Origin: Liopterus haemorrhoidalis
Lineage: Eukaryota; Arthropoda; Insecta; Coleoptera; Dytiscidae
Assembly (NCBI GenBank): GCA_963971575.1
Contig: OZ020616.1
Coordinates: 13,609,575-13,673,574 of the forward strand
Length of the DNA: 64,000 nt
Direction: 5' to 3'
Below, in pieces: positions 53,905 to 64,000 of this stretch. The stretch's first letter is position 1; every line of letters begins with the position of its first letter. Both the position numbers and the translations under genes were made by a program. The notes under the pieces were generated by a model. That model did no database searches and was not told the DNA's origin. It saw only the letters and a program-made list of their open reading frames with translations.

Positions 53905-54722
53905 GGTCGTCAAGGATAAAATTTGTAGTTAATAATATTGCCAACTTTAACAGCTTATTATTTGACATTGGCTTAATATTTTACCGTTCTGGTTTTTTTT
54001 TTTTGTTGGAAAGTTACACATCTCTCCTGTTTATAGAAATTATTGTATGCTCTAAAAAATATAATTTTTTTTTTTTATATAATTTTGTTGAAAATGGAAC
54101 TGTCGGAAATTCGCACCATTATGAAGTATGAGTTCTTACGTGGAACTACGGCATCGCAGACCGCGCGAAACATTAATAGTGTATTTGTTTCTAGTGTTAC
54201 TACTCAAATTGGTTCACCAAATTTCGTACAGGTAACTTAAAACCAAACAAAAAAAAACCTGGCTCATCAATCACAGCATATACTGCAACCAACTGAACGA
54301 AATGATGCAAAAACTTAAAGAAAAACAGCCTAGATTGGTCAACAGATCGACTCCTATCTTATTGCATGATAACGCTAGACCACATACTGCACAAAACTAC
54401 AGGAATTGGAGTTGGAACTTCTTCATCATCCTCCATACTCACCAGACCTAGCCCCCACTGACTACCACTTCTTCTGCAATTTGGACGACTTTTTAATAGG
54501 AAAACAGTTTAATTCCGACAATGCTGTAAAACTGTTCTTCCAGGAATTCATTGACTCTCGTCCGCCAGGGTTTTATACCACCGGCCTGAACAACCTGCCG
54601 CTTAAATGGCAAAAGTGTATAGACAATATGGGTGCATACTTTGATGAATAAAATAATTCCTTATATTTGTAAGTTATCAACCAACTTTGCCATTTTTTCT
54701 ACAAATTTCATCCTTGACGACC
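53905..54722 (+). mobile_element. Internally deleted mariner element
   Basis: AGGTCGTCAAGGATAAAATT at the left and its near-complement (AATTTCATCCTTGACGACCT) at the right are inverted repeats of about 28 bp. Between them lie the two ends of a mariner transposase gene fused by deletion. Length is about 815 bp, compared with roughly 1.3 kb for a full mariner. Confidence 0.75.
54094..54651 (+). pseudogene. Mariner transposase, central part deleted
   Basis: Starts MELSEIRTIMKYEFLRGTTA, SQTARNINSVF (helix-turn-helix region) and, after a loss of roughly 130 codons and frameshifts, resumes with LLHDNARPHTA (second catalytic Asp region) and HHPPYSPDLAPTDYHFF (third Asp). It ends in PLKWQKCIDNMGAYFDE. 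It cannot encode an active enzyme. The terminal parts are well preserved, so the deletion is fairly recent. Confidence 0.8.
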
Positions 54723-54798
54723 TAATATCACGTGATTAGAATTTACGATTTTACAATTTTTGATATATATTGATTAAAATCTAAGATTTGAATTTTAC

Positions 54799-54980
54799 CT
54801 GTATTTCTGCATTGGTGGTCCGGTTACATTTTCGACAAAACAGCCAGATATGTAATCAGGAGGTGCTGGTCTCATTTCTAGTTCATATTTGAGATTATCT
54901 TGCCATTTGCTAAGTCTTCGTAATATACTATGCAACAATGGACTGCAAACTGGCAATTCTGAAGACTCTAAACCTGCAAC
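54799..54980 (-). CDS. Rbcn-3A: Rabconnectin-3A exon 4
   Basis: Reads VAGLESSELPVCSPLLHSIL, RRLSKWQDNLKYELEMRPAP and PDYISGCFVENVTGPPMQKY plus two bases. It lies between a TTTGCTTTAG acceptor (ending 54981) and a GTAAAA donor (54798). Family members have 'I.G.E..ELP.TSPLC...L..L..WE..L' here. It follows exon 3 on a codon boundary across an 81-bp intron. Confidence 0.92.
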
Positions 54981-55061
54981 CTAAAGCAAAATATTAAATA
55001 AACAATTCTACTCTACTAATAGCCAATACTATGTCATTTTTAATAAATATATAAATCTTAC

Positions 55062-55247
55062 CGCCAAGAATTCGGTGAGTCGGTTTTGCACAACTTTCAA
55101 GGTGGCAAGTCGCAGTACAAGCCAAGAGTAAGAGTTGGGGTCACAGTGTTCTGTGTTCACTCGCGCCGGCGTAGGACTGTCAAATACATCCTCTCCTTCG
55201 TCTTCAGTGTCAGAGGAGATCTCATCACACTCCAATATTGAATCAGG
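55062..55247 (-). CDS. Rbcn-3A: Rabconnectin-3A exon 3
   Basis: 62 whole codons: PDSILECDEISSDTEDEGED, VFDSPTPARVNTEHCDPNSY, SWLVLRLATLKVVQNRLTEF, LA. The acidic stretch followed by '(D/Q)PNSYSW.L(L/M)RL' is characteristic of DMXL proteins. The acceptor is TTATTGCAG (ending 55248), the donor GTAAGA at 55061. An upstream methionine-containing extension of the frame is intronic. Confidence 0.94.
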
Positions 55248-55308
55248 CTGCAATAACACATCATTTCAAGAAATGAACTGGAACTGAAGACGTTGATGTT
55301 AATTATTA

Positions 55309-55459
55309 TACTAGCGTCGGCGAATCAACGCAGTTACGTCACACGACGTAACTGCGTTGTCTGGAATGACGTAACGAATGTATTGTCTGGAATGTATTGT
55401 CTCATGCAATCGTTTGTTACGTCGTGTGACGTAACTGCGTCGATTCGCTGACGCTAGTA
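55309..55459. mobile_element. Palindromic TA-flanked MITE
   Basis: TACTAGCGTCGGCGAATCAA and its near-complement form ~44-bp inverted ends containing ACGCAGTTACGTCACACG, with TA on both sides. 151 bp. The GCAGTT(A)CGTCA core recurs in the element at 57613-58331. Confidence 0.8.
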
Positions 55460-55904
55460 TACTTATTTTTAATTACTTTAATTAATATTCTTTTAAAAAA
55501 TTCAAATGCATCAAAATCAAAATTAGTAAAATTAATATAACATTTTTTTAAACCATTAAACAAATATAATTATTGGAAATACAAAAAGGGATATGTATAT
55601 AGAACGAGAAACAAAATACAAACTAGCAAATAATAAAGTTAATATGTACGAAGGTTGATTAATAAATAAGGTTTTCAATTTTCGACACATTTTTATTAAA
55701 AAATACGATAAATAGAAAGATAATGATCAAATAAAGTATTCTGACTATTATTTATTTCTTAGGTCGTGCAGAACTAGATTTCAAAATCTAGTAACTTTTA
55801 ACGATTGAAGGATGTTTTTGATTATTTTGTTTAGCAAAACTCCATTTCAATCGTTAATAAATGTGCACGTGACAACAACAAAATTATAAATTCCTTTTAG
55901 TTCC

Positions 55905-56395
55905 ACACTTCGCAAACGTTGTCAGAGTAGAAGACCAAACAAGGTCAATCTTTTGGACTGAAAAAGGTCTAAGGCAGGGTTTTCCACTGAGTCCCATTCT
56001 GTTCTCGATCTACATGGCTGATCTGGAAGAAAGTATTGAGAAATGGCAGTCAGGCGGAATCACAATAGGAAAAAAGAAAATATGGACTCTCTTTTATGCA
56101 GACGACATTGTCTTGAAAGCAAAAAAGCCCAAAGAATTGAAAGACATGATTTTAGGATTTGAAAGATATTTAAATCTAATATCATTGAATTCAGGAAGGG
56201 TGGCGGAAGAGAGAAAAAAGAAAACTGGAAATGGAAAGACCAAGATATAGAACAGGTTAAAGAAATCAGATACCTAGGTTACATCTTCCAGAAAAGTAAC
56301 GGAGACAGCGCCCACATAAGAGAGAAGATCAAGAAATCCAGGAGAATATTACGCCAGGTATGGAGTATGGAGGAGAGAAAATTCGGAAACTATTT
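55905..56395 (+). pseudogene. Non-LTR retrotransposon fragment (RT palm)
   Basis: Reads VRVEDQTRSIFWTEKGLRQG, FPLSPILFSIYMADLEESIE, and the catalytic LFYADDIVLKAKKPKELKDM. After a frameshift it continues KEIRYLGYIFQKSNGDSAHI and RQVWSMEERKFGN. This is the GLRQGCPLSP type of reverse transcriptase common in insect genomes. Both ends are missing. A diverged piece of the CAGTCTGTTCC MITE family may precede it at about 55760-55915. Confidence 0.75.
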
Positions 56396-56842
56396 GGTTA
56401 TAGTTAATTAAGCCGGTAATTAAGGTCGGTGTCTGAAAACTTAACTATAACCAAATTGTCAGAAAATGGTTGCTATAGTTACTTATAGCATTGTTATATT
56501 GTAACCGAGTTTAATTAAATGGTTAAACTCGGCTAAGATCACAGGAACCGGACCTTAAAGTCTCTTTACGTGATCACTTTTCAAGCTGCATCACCACTTA
56601 ATTAGAAGTAGTTAGGCAACTACGAATGTCAGGAATACATATTAAAAGATGAAACAGAGAATAGAGACCAGTGTGTCCATCGTCAGAAATTACATTTACA
56701 TGTGTAGATATAGAGTTATTCAGTTGGGAACATTATTTATTGATCATCCCTCGTAAATAAAGCAAACATAAAAAAAATAAAAAATACAAACCAAACTATA
56801 ACCATCTTGAAAATCCTCAAACTCGGAACACACTGTGCTAAC
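56396..56842. other. Intron DNA with small inverted motifs
   Basis: TTTGGTTATAGTTAATTAAG and TTAACTATAACCAAAT (about 56393-56457) are inverted and may be a tiny MITE. The segment next to exon 2 contains an extended open frame that is intronic after the AAG|GTTAGC donor. Confidence 0.4.
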
Positions 56843-57101
56843 CTTGCTCAATAGATATACCAACATACTCATCTCTGGTGGTACGAACTGTTCTCTATAC
56901 GTAGGTCGATCTTCTTTCATAGTGGCAGGCTGGTGACCAAGCAACTTACAATTCAGTTTCACTCGTTGCTTGTTCAACCACATACCAGGACCAGAGGTGA
57001 TTGAGGGAGAGGTCTCCTCAGCCGGAGGAGTTTGGGAAGGATTAGACGAGGTTGTAATAGAAGCGGTACGGAGAAGTTTTTTAATTCCACCACCAAACAG
57101 T
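56843..57101 (-). CDS. Rbcn-3A: Rabconnectin-3A exon 2
   Basis: Reads LFGGGIKKLLRTASITTSSN, PSQTPPAEETSPSITSGPGM, WLNKQRVKLNCKLLGHQPAT, MKEDRPTYREQFVPPEMSML, VYLLSK. 'RLFGGG.K' and 'REQFVPPE.SM' are DMXL family landmarks. The acceptor is ATTTTCTAG (ending 57102). I place the donor at AAG|GTTAGC (56843/56842), because the next exon then joins as LLSK-PDS, parallel to the family's 'AKP'. A later GT is possible but would break the match. Confidence 0.9.
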
Positions 57102-57229
57102 CTAGAAAATAGAAAAAATTTATTTAAAAGCAAAAAACACATCCGCTCTTAATTATACTAGTTGGAAAAGTAGAAAGGTTTGTTTAAAACAGTATTAGAA
57201 ACTATATAGACAATGCATATTATCTTTAA

Positions 57230-58539
57230 TACCCTTTTCACACTAGAACTTCAAGACGAATAAACTTAAAGTTCACCGATGTTTAACATCTGTTTGCTTT
57301 CACACTTGATGTTTAAATCTCCGGTGCTGCCATCTGCTACAGTAATTTTGTTCTTAAGTTACCGTCAGGAAATTACTAGTTTTGAACTGTCTGCGCAGAC
57401 GCACAATTTGAATTATTATAAACAAATATGGATATTTAATTCCATTCTACAATAAAGATACTATAATAAAGAATATATTACATCTGTATTAAAATATAAG
57501 TCGATACATTTTATTTCAATTATTGGAGCCCTGTATTGTATTAAATACATTATTAAAATAAATAATTTTATTATAACAATAAGTATAAACTTCTTATAAC
57601 GTCGATATAATATATCTCAGTCGCTGAAACAGCGCAGTTCGTCATTTTGCGTCATAACTTTAATGACAAACTTAAAGGCGAAAAAATAACTAAATCAATT
57701 TTTTTTTGCATGTGAATTATAGACTAATATTGCTCTTTACTAGTTTATTTTACTAAAACATACCTTTTGAAGTCATATTTAGTTTGTGTTCGATAGTCAT
57801 TTTGAAGATTTACAAATTTTAAAAATGTTTATTTAATATAGGGACATTTGTATTGGTATCCCTTTTATCCTATTTTATCCCTGAATAAAACGATGTTTAC
57901 ATTTGTCATTTAATAATACGTCTGTTGTGTTTTGATACTGACTTATGTTCAAATATAAAACTTATAATTTCTAAAAACCTTTTTTATTTAGTTTGTTGTT
58001 TATTTAGCAGTTTTGTGTTTAATTATATATTTTCTTATTTGATTTTGTGTGTACTGCATAGTTTTTAGGTTATATTCAACTTATTTTAATTTTATTTTCT
58101 TTGATTATATTTTTGGATCACATCAGGGCTTTGTAGGACTATTTTGCCTATTAGAATAGTTTATTTGTTTCTATTCTGTTCTTATTTTTATATTTTCATT
58201 TAATTTCGATACAAGTGACAGCGTACAAATATAACATTCGTTAAATAGATGAATGTAAACGTACTAAACCTGACGTCACATTTTTGTGACGTTTCAAATG
58301 ACGCAACTGCCCTGTTTCGCCGATTTTCCTATACAGTATTCTTGTTTTTGATAATATAAAATGTTCAAATATTATTTTTTTATAATAGAAATTATGTTGG
58401 CAATGCGGACTATGTTTAACACGCAGATATGCGTACTAAAGTTTGTTTGATTTAAACCGAGGCCATACGCTTTCACACCAACACTTTAACTTTCCTTCAC
58501 TTTAAGATCCAAATTTAAACATCTGGTGTGAAAAGGGTA
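57230..58539. mobile_element. Harbinger-like MITE (TACCCTTTTCACAC family), TAA duplication
   Basis: Same ends as 6725-7326 (TACCCTTTTCACACTAGAAC / GTGTGAAAAGGGTA) and flanked by TAA (57227-57229, 58540-58542). The interior is in the opposite orientation to the first copy and is interrupted by the element at 57613-58331. A partial related sequence with GTGCGAAAAGGATATAA follows at about 58770-58795. Confidence 0.8.
57613..58331. mobile_element. Nested TA-flanked element
   Basis: Compared with the uninterrupted copy at 6725-7326, 719 bp plus a TA are inserted here. The ends carry GCTGAAACAGCGCAGTTCGTC and (complement) GGCGAAACAGGGCAGTTGCG, each followed by GTCATTT. It has no ORF with a known domain. 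The ends resemble the MITE at 55309-55459. Confidence 0.7.
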
Positions 58540-58617
58540 TAAGAAATCTCTGTTTTCAAGTTAGACTATTTAACCGAGGTCACGCGCTTTCACACTAGCG
58601 TTTAAAGTCAATATTAC

Positions 58618-58750
58618 TTATGGCCGGTTGCTAAAGTAAGAATTATCCCTAACTCAAGTTAAAATCATTTGTTTTTGTATGTTGTAGCATATAAAAACAA
58701 ATGATTTTAACTTGAGTTAGAGAAAACTCTTACGTTAGCAATCCGACATT
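58618..58750. mobile_element. Small palindromic MITE
   Basis: TTGCTAAAGTAAGAATTAT and AACTCTTACGTTAGCAA are outer inverted motifs. An inner pair CTAACTCAAGTTAAAATCAT and its complement forms a long hairpin around TTTTGTATGTTGTAGC. Non-coding. Confidence 0.65.
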
Positions 58751-59029
58751 AAACATCCTATCTTAAACTTCTAGTGCGAAAAGGATATAACTAAAGCATT
58801 TTGTTTATGGGTCGAAAAAGGACTTTTTTCGTGTGAAGGGGGTAGGTCAATAAAAAAAGGCCAAATACTGCCCTTTTGCGGCTACATATGGCTGACAGAA
58901 TCTTTGCCATTTCTGGAAGATAATTTTAACGTACTATACAATAAAACACGTTATTAACGAAACAATAAAACTAGATATTCACGTGACTTCGAGCCTTTTT
59001 TTCTTACACTCTAAATATTTGTAACTCAC

Positions 59030-59445
59030 CTTCCCCAAGTTTCCTGATTGAAATGATGAGCAGTAACATGATATAAGATCACACAGTCATAACTGCACAA
59101 ACCATACAACAGCAACGCAATATAAGTAGCTGTGAACGCCTCACATAAAACAACAACCAATCTCGGCGTATCTTCATCTTTCTCTCTCGCTAATAAAGCC
59201 CTCAAACTTGTAACTCCTGGCCATTTGCTAGGTGGTGTTGAGATCGTTGGGCAATCATCAACACTCATACGTCTTCTTCGGCCGACTAGATGCGACACTA
59301 GGTTATCTGGTAGGTCTTGGAAATTTGTTTTGAACGTATCAGAGTCGCAGAGTGATTGGTAGATACAAGCTGAAAGGGCTACAGCTAAGTCACGGAGTAC
59401 TAAGAGTTGGGATTGAGAAGCTAATGGTTGTTGCAGTTCTACGAT
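59030..59445 (-). CDS. Rbcn-3A: Rabconnectin-3A exon 1 of this window
   Basis: The most upstream exon I can see: IVELQQPLASQSQLLVLRDL, AVALSACIYQSLCDSDTFKT, NFQDLPDNLVSHLVGRRRRM, then PTISTPPSKWPGVTSLRALL, AREKDEDTPRLVVVLCEAFT, ATYIALLLYGLCSYDCVILY, HVTAHHFNQETWG plus two bases. 'LRDLAVALSACIYQ.LCDSD' and 'P..S(K/T)WPGV..L.ALL.REKDEDTP' are DMXL landmarks. The acceptor is TTTTCAG (ending 59446), the donor GTGAGT at 59029. The preceding exons lie beyond the window. Confidence 0.94.
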
Positions 59446-59519
59446 CTGAAAATAAAATAAAATTGATGAGGTTTTATATATATGAATTTTCATGAATTTC
59501 AGAGTTTCTTAGGCATTTA

Positions 59520-60185
59520 GTACGAGCAGAGCAGGGAATATTTGAAAAAGTATTTCAATTACTCTCTGCAATTTCAAATAATGTATTTCAAATATTTCAA
59601 AAAAATGCTCTTGATATTTGGATTTGCATATATTTTCTCCATGGTATTTGTATTTGATATTTGTTGTCTGCAAACGCCAGTATTTGAAATATTTGAAAAT
59701 ATTTCCTGGTATTAGTAAATATTTAAAACTTGTATTTCCTAGTATTGTAAATATTTCCCTAGTATTTCAAATATTTCCTAGTAGAGCTGTGCCAAATACT
59801 CAGCAAAAGTGTTTCAAATACCAAATACCGATCTAAGTATTTGAAATAGAAGGGAAATATTTGAAATACAAGGGAAATATCTGAAATACTAGGGAAACAT
59901 TCGAAATATTGAAACCCTTGGGAATTATTTGAAATACTAGGATACTGACATTTTCAGACAACAAATATCAAATACAAATACCACGGAGAAAGTATTGCAA
60001 ATTCAAACATTAAGAGCATTTTTTTTTGAAGTATTTGAAATACAATATTTCAAACACCGAAAGTAAATTTCATATATTTTTCTAGTATTTCAAATATTTC
60101 GAAGTATTTCAAATATCTCCCAAGGATTTCAAATATTTCCTAGTATTTCAAATAATTCCCAAGGGTTTCAAATATTTTCCTAGTA
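59520..60185. repeat. AT-rich TATTTCAAATA minisatellite
   Basis: Irregular repeats of TAGTATTTCAAATATTTCC and its complement run through this stretch. The first part (to about 59760) and the middle (59820-60060) are mostly in opposite orientation, so the segment is partly self-complementary. No coding potential. Confidence 0.75.
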
Positions 60186-60189
60186 CATA

Positions 60190-60370
60190 CAGTCTGTTCT
60201 AAACGATTAGGCGGAACTAACCAGAATTTTCATTTTTGTAAGTTGTCATTAGCTATTTTTTTATATATTAAAGTTGGCTTTTCTTGAAAAAAATGATCAA
60301 AAGCCTCAATCAATCGGTAAAAGTAACTAGAATTGAAAATCTAGTACCGCCTAAACCAAAGGAACAGACT
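60190..60370. repeat. MITE of the CAGTCTGTTCC family next to a LINE 3' end
   Basis: Ends CAGTCTGTTCTAAACGATTA and (complement) AGTCTGTTCCTTTGGTTTAG are inverted, and both carry GGCGG(A/T)ACTA. The expected terminal G-TA is lost at the right end, where the LINE tail begins. It may mark the LINE insertion site. Confidence 0.65.
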
Positions 60371-60710
60371 TTATTTGAAATTTATTTTTATTTATTTTAT
60401 TTATTTACCAAAAATCCACTTCAATACAAATACAAATACAAGAATAACATAATGATAGATAATTAGAGATACAGAGTTAATACAATGTTTAGCTTAAAAG
60501 TAGAGATAGGATTATCAATATAAAATACATATAATTTAATTTTGAAACGGATTAACACCACAGATACTTAAGTATGTGTGTGGTTTCAGTTAAAATTGAA
60601 TAATTTAATTTATTTTTAAATTTAAAGATTAACCAGCATCTTAAATTCGCATCTAGAGATCCATTGAGGATGCGGTTTTAAGTGCTTAAAATTATTTTGT
60701 TGTTTTAAAA

Positions 60711-63686
60711 TTATTCTCTATAATAATTAAGTACTTCATCCTGTGTAAGATTTTTTATCCATATTTTAGCGTATTTTGAAATTTTATTAGCAGCAAATGT
60801 TGTGATTGAAATATTATTATCAGTTATAAATTTTTGGAAGTTATTATAGAGTTTAGGAACATAATACATGAAACTTCGCTGTCCTACAGTCTTATTTGCT
60901 TTATAGGGCAATGCTTTGCCAGCATTTCTAGTTTTATGTTCATGCGTTGGAAATTGTATGGGGTATTGTATTTTATATATGTATTTTATTATTGATAATA
61001 GATACAGTTGTTTAATTGTACATAGATTACATTCTACGAAAAGCTTTTTTGTGGGATAAAGCACAGGTTTTTTACATATAATTTTAATTATTTTCTTTTG
61101 GGTAATTTCTAGCCTTTGCATGTAACTACTTGCAGCACTCCCCCATGCAATTAATCCATATGAAAGTACAGATTGTACTAGAGCAAAATAAAAGTTGTAT
61201 AACAATTTTATAGGCATATATTGTCTTAATATTTTAAAAACATAATAGGACTTTCTAAGTCTGTTGTTAATATTTTTTATATGTATGCTCCAATTCATTT
61301 TACTATCAATTGATACCCCAAGATACTTTACAAAATCTGTTTTTTCAACGTAAACTTGGCAAGTGCAACCAGTGTAATTGCAGCTAACATCATGTATTAT
61401 TAGCTTTGTAAAATTTGGTTGTGCTCTTATAGTATTAGAGAAGGCTAGAAAATATGATTTTGTATAATTTAGACTTAATATATTATTATCCAACCAGCAT
61501 TTTATCTCTGAGAGATCTTCTTCAGTCTTCTGCTTAACTTCCTCCCATGTATCGGATTGTATTAATAAGGCTGTGTCATCAGCATAAGATATTATAGAGC
61601 CGTGTAGATTACTTAATTGTAGCAAATCGTTTATATACACTAGAAATAACAAAGGTCCAAGCACAGTACCCTGTGGGACACCGCACTTAACAATCAATGA
61701 CTCACTAGTGTAATCATCAATCGTTACTTTTTGCGTTCTATTTTCTAGATAGCTTTGAATTATTTTCAAGCCAATACCTCTTATACCATATTTTTCCAGT
61801 TTTCTGAGTAATATTGAATGATTTACCGTATCAAATGCCTTAGCTAAATCCAAAAATACTGCAATAGATGGCTTAGAGATATCTAAACATCTATAAACAT
61901 ATTCCGCAAGGACTGCTAAGGCATCCTCTGTACATTTATTTCTCAGAAAACCATACTGATTGTTCGCTAAAATTTTATTAGTTTCTAGAAAAGAAGTTAA
62001 ACGCTTTTTTATTAGTTTCTCTAATACTTTAGCTAAACATGAGGTTATAGTAATTGGTCTATAATTAGTTACTAGATTTTTACTACCTCCTTTATAGATA
62101 GGGTGCACTATTGACGTTTTTAACACATTTGGAAAGTATCCTGAAGAAAAACATTCATTATATAATGTTGATAGAGGTTCAGCTAATTTTTTATTTATTT
62201 TTTTAATAACTATTGAATTAAAATTTTCATTCACTGTGCAGGTACTGTTTTTTAATGATTTAATTATACTTTCAATCTCTCCGGTTGTAGTTGGACATAA
62301 GAAAAATGTATTTTTATTATTATTAATATTTTTAATATAGTCATTTTGCTTTTCATTATCAATTTTAATATTTGAAGCTAATGTATCACCAACATTAACA
62401 AAATAATTATTAAACTCATCAGCAATTTGTTGTTTGTTTGTTAGTTTAGACTGTTCAGTATCTATTTCCTTAATTTCCATTTTAAGCTTATTGTTGTTTA
62501 AAGAATCATTAGCTATTTGCCACACTTTTTTGGGGTCATTTTGAGCTTCATCAAGAGATTTTTTATAAAATTGAATTTTCAATGAATTAATTAATGGTGG
62601 TATCATTTTTTTATATTTTGAGTACATTTCTTTGATAACGGGATTATTAGGGTGAAATCTAAGTTGTTTATAGAGGGAATCTCTGATGTTGATTGATTTT
62701 ATTAATCCTTTTGTAATCCACGGTTTTCTTTTCCGCTGTTTTGAACATATAGGTTTCTTACTAGTACAATTTTCAATTTCAGAATTAATTTTATTAATAA
62801 AATTTACTGCTGATAATTCAATATTTTTACTTAAATAATCTGACCAATTTATTAACCCTAAGTTATCATTTAACTTATCGTAGTCAATCAGTGTTCTATA
62901 ACGTTTATTTTTAAGTAACAAATTTCTAGATTCATGACTATTGTTCAATTGGAGATACACAGGACTGTGGTCTGTTATTTTTGAGTGTAGCACTATAGGC
63001 AAAATGTTTGATTTATTACATTTACTTCTAATATAAATATGATCTAAACATGTAGTATCATGAGTTGGTGCATTAATACAGGAAATAAAACCATTGTTAG
63101 ACATTGTATCAATATAGTCTTGAACAACAGAATCAGTATCATTCAAAATGTCAATATTGATGTCACCAGTTATAATTTCAGTGTTACATTTACAGTAGTT
63201 TTGAATATAATCATTCAAGCAAATTATGAACCGTTCTTTGTTAAAAGGTGGTGGTTTATAAATTCCAGTAATCGCTACGATTGATTTACTAATGCATATT
63301 TCCACTCTAATTATATTGAATTTTTCTTCCTTACTAAGATTAATAACTTTAACATTAGAATAGTATGAATTTTTTACAAGAATTAGAACTCCATCATTTT
63401 GATTAAATTTACTATAATTATAATAAACATTGTAACCTTTTATTGCAAAACGTTCATGATCTAACAAATTCCATGTTTCCGAAAGTATAATGACGTCGAT
63501 ATCACTATTGATTTCAGACACCAAGAATTCAAGTTCATTAAAATTTTTAGCTGCACTTCTAATATTTGTATGCAACATATTAAATGTACATAAATTTCCT
63601 GCCGTAATTTCATTAAAAGTATTAAGATCGTTAACAGATATATTTTTTATATTTTCTTGATCTAAGTGTTCGAAATATTCATCCAT
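60711..63686 (-). CDS. LINE ORF2: endonuclease-reverse transcriptase (intact)
   Basis: 991 residues without interruption. The N-terminal apurinic-type endonuclease has HTNIRS, VIILSETW, ITGIYKPPP, TGDINIDI and the TDHSP active-site segment (roughly residues 35-255). The reverse transcriptase has NYRPITITSCLAKVLEKLI, AVFLDLAKAFDTVNHSILL, GVPQGTVLGPLLFLVYINDL, and the catalytic YADDTALLI (roughly residues 530-720). A C-terminal region with CNYTGCTCQVY follows. There is no RNase H. It nicks DNA and copies its own RNA at the break. Confidence 0.92.
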   Translation of the reverse strand: MDEYFEHLDQENIKNISVNDLNTFNEITAGNLCTFNMLHTNIRSAAKNFNELEFLVSEINSDIDVIILSETWNLLDHERFAIKGYNVYYNYSKFNQNDGVLILVKNSYYSNVKVINLSKEEKFNIIRVEICISKSIVAITGIYKPPPFNKERFIICLNDYIQNYCKCNTEIITGDINIDILNDTDSVVQDYIDTMSNNGFISCINAPTHDTTCLDHIYIRSKCNKSNILPIVLHSKITDHSPVYLQLNNSHESRNLLLKNKRYRTLIDYDKLNDNLGLINWSDYLSKNIELSAVNFINKINSEIENCTSKKPICSKQRKRKPWITKGLIKSINIRDSLYKQLRFHPNNPVIKEMYSKYKKMIPPLINSLKIQFYKKSLDEAQNDPKKVWQIANDSLNNNKLKMEIKEIDTEQSKLTNKQQIADEFNNYFVNVGDTLASNIKIDNEKQNDYIKNINNNKNTFFLCPTTTGEIESIIKSLKNSTCTVNENFNSIVIKKINKKLAEPLSTLYNECFSSGYFPNVLKTSIVHPIYKGGSKNLVTNYRPITITSCLAKVLEKLIKKRLTSFLETNKILANNQYGFLRNKCTEDALAVLAEYVYRCLDISKPSIAVFLDLAKAFDTVNHSILLRKLEKYGIRGIGLKIIQSYLENRTQKVTIDDYTSESLIVKCGVPQGTVLGPLLFLVYINDLLQLSNLHGSIISYADDTALLIQSDTWEEVKQKTEEDLSEIKCWLDNNILSLNYTKSYFLAFSNTIRAQPNFTKLIIHDVSCNYTGCTCQVYVEKTDFVKYLGVSIDSKMNWSIHIKNINNRLRKSYYVFKILRQYMPIKLLYNFYFALVQSVLSYGLIAWGSAASSYMQRLEITQKKIIKIICKKPVLYPTKKLFVECNLCTIKQLYLLSIIKYIYKIQYPIQFPTHEHKTRNAGKALPYKANKTVGQRSFMYYVPKLYNNFQKFITDNNISITTFAANKISKYAKIWIKNLTQDEVLNYYRE

Positions 63687-63768
63687 ATTATAATAAAAAT
63701 GTTTATAACAAAAAAATAATTATAATTAATCTACAAAAGAAAGAAGAGGAGAAGAAAAATGTTACTAA

Positions 63769-64000
63769 CTAGTTATCAACTAAATTTATAATTTTTTTAT
63801 CAATGTCATTTTCACTTTGAATTTGTATCACTGGTGAGTTTTCTGATCTTCTGGCCAGGAGTTTACTATTTTTGAACCATACATACTTGAAGCCAACTTC
63901 CCGCTGTCGTATCTTGGCAAGTCGAAGAAGGTTTTTATTATGGGTTGTAAGGTGTTCATTGATATATATTTTACTTCCTACTGTTGCGCCATTTATGCTT
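63769..64000 (-). CDS. LINE ORF1, C-terminal end (partial)
   Basis: From the window edge the minus strand reads SINGATVGSKIYINEHLTTH, NKNLLRLAKIRQREVGFKYV, WFKNSKLLARRSENSPVIQI and ends KIINLVDN with a stop at 63769. The pattern 'I.INE.LT..N..L...A...K...G.KYVW.KNGK...R' is the usual C-terminus of LINE ORF1 proteins. Such proteins bind element RNA. The rest lies outside the window. Confidence 0.8.
   Translation of the reverse strand, partial: SINGATVGSKIYINEHLTTHNKNLLRLAKIRQREVGFKYVWFKNSKLLARRSENSPVIQIQSENDIDKKIINLVDN

Larger units (their letters stand above)
60376..64000 (-). mobile_element. Non-LTR retrotransposon, 3' 3.6 kb
   Basis: Minus-strand order is ORF1 end, an 82-bp gap, ORF2, a ~300-bp 3' UTR, and a TAAA-type tail (plus strand ATTTATTTTTATTTATTTTA from about 60380). 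The 5' part continues beyond the window. ORF2 is open throughout, so this is one of the better preserved retrotransposons here. ORF2 motifs suggest a CR1/Jockey-type clade, not resolved. Confidence 0.85.

Overview
The window is a repeat-dense, AT-rich animal nuclear locus, almost certainly from an insect. Its one host gene is Rabconnectin-3A (Rbcn-3A; DmX-like, DMXL1/DMXL2 family), on the minus strand. I can trace its last ten coding exons from 59445 down to the stop codon at 8754. All ten junctions keep frame, for about 803 residues. The encoded protein matches my recollection of the C-terminal part of the family, ending in a WD40 propeller. The start of the gene lies beyond the right edge. 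About 2.4 kb of exon is spread over 51 kb; the rest is introns and 3' flank filled with mobile elements.

Layout. 1-8750: 3' flank with a THAP/YqaJ-type DNA element, a hAT element carrying a nested tRNA-bearing element, a foldback, a 21-bp minisatellite and a Harbinger-like MITE. 8754-17114: Rbcn-3A exons 10, 9 and 8, with a young Ty3/Gypsy LTR element (9271-13065) inserted 26 nt from the exon-10 acceptor. 17.1-27.8 kb: a LINE fragment inside a MITE, then a 5.4-kb hAT-type element holding two head-to-head Penelope-like element (PLE) copies and a 63-bp satellite, then a foldback transposon and LINE remnants ending beside exon 7. 28-41.5 kb: broken mariner copies, one Tc1/mariner-superfamily transposon with an intact transposase, several MITEs, and a second PLE with hammerhead-like ends. 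41.5-52.2 kb: exons 6 and 5 separated by a 7.1-kb stack of nested TIR elements that includes a five-unit tandem MITE array. 52-60 kb: a second THAP element copy, a deleted mariner, and exons 4, 3, 2 and 1 (numbered here from the window edge). 60.4-64 kb: a long non-LTR retrotransposon with an intact ORF2 and the end of its ORF1.

The host gene is the only cellular function visible. Its product acts in vesicle acidification and V-ATPase assembly. Everything else belongs to mobile elements. The most unusual points are: (i) two complementary deletion copies that together imply a THAP plus YqaJ-associated transposon; (ii) one element family carrying a different tRNA-like module in each of three copies; (iii) hammerhead-ribozyme-like cores at PLE ends, one overlapping the stop codon; (iv) a Gypsy element with identical LTRs and an open polyprotein that lacks integrase; and (v) insertions within a few bases of Rbcn-3A splice sites. 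All calls come from reading the sequence; no database search was run.
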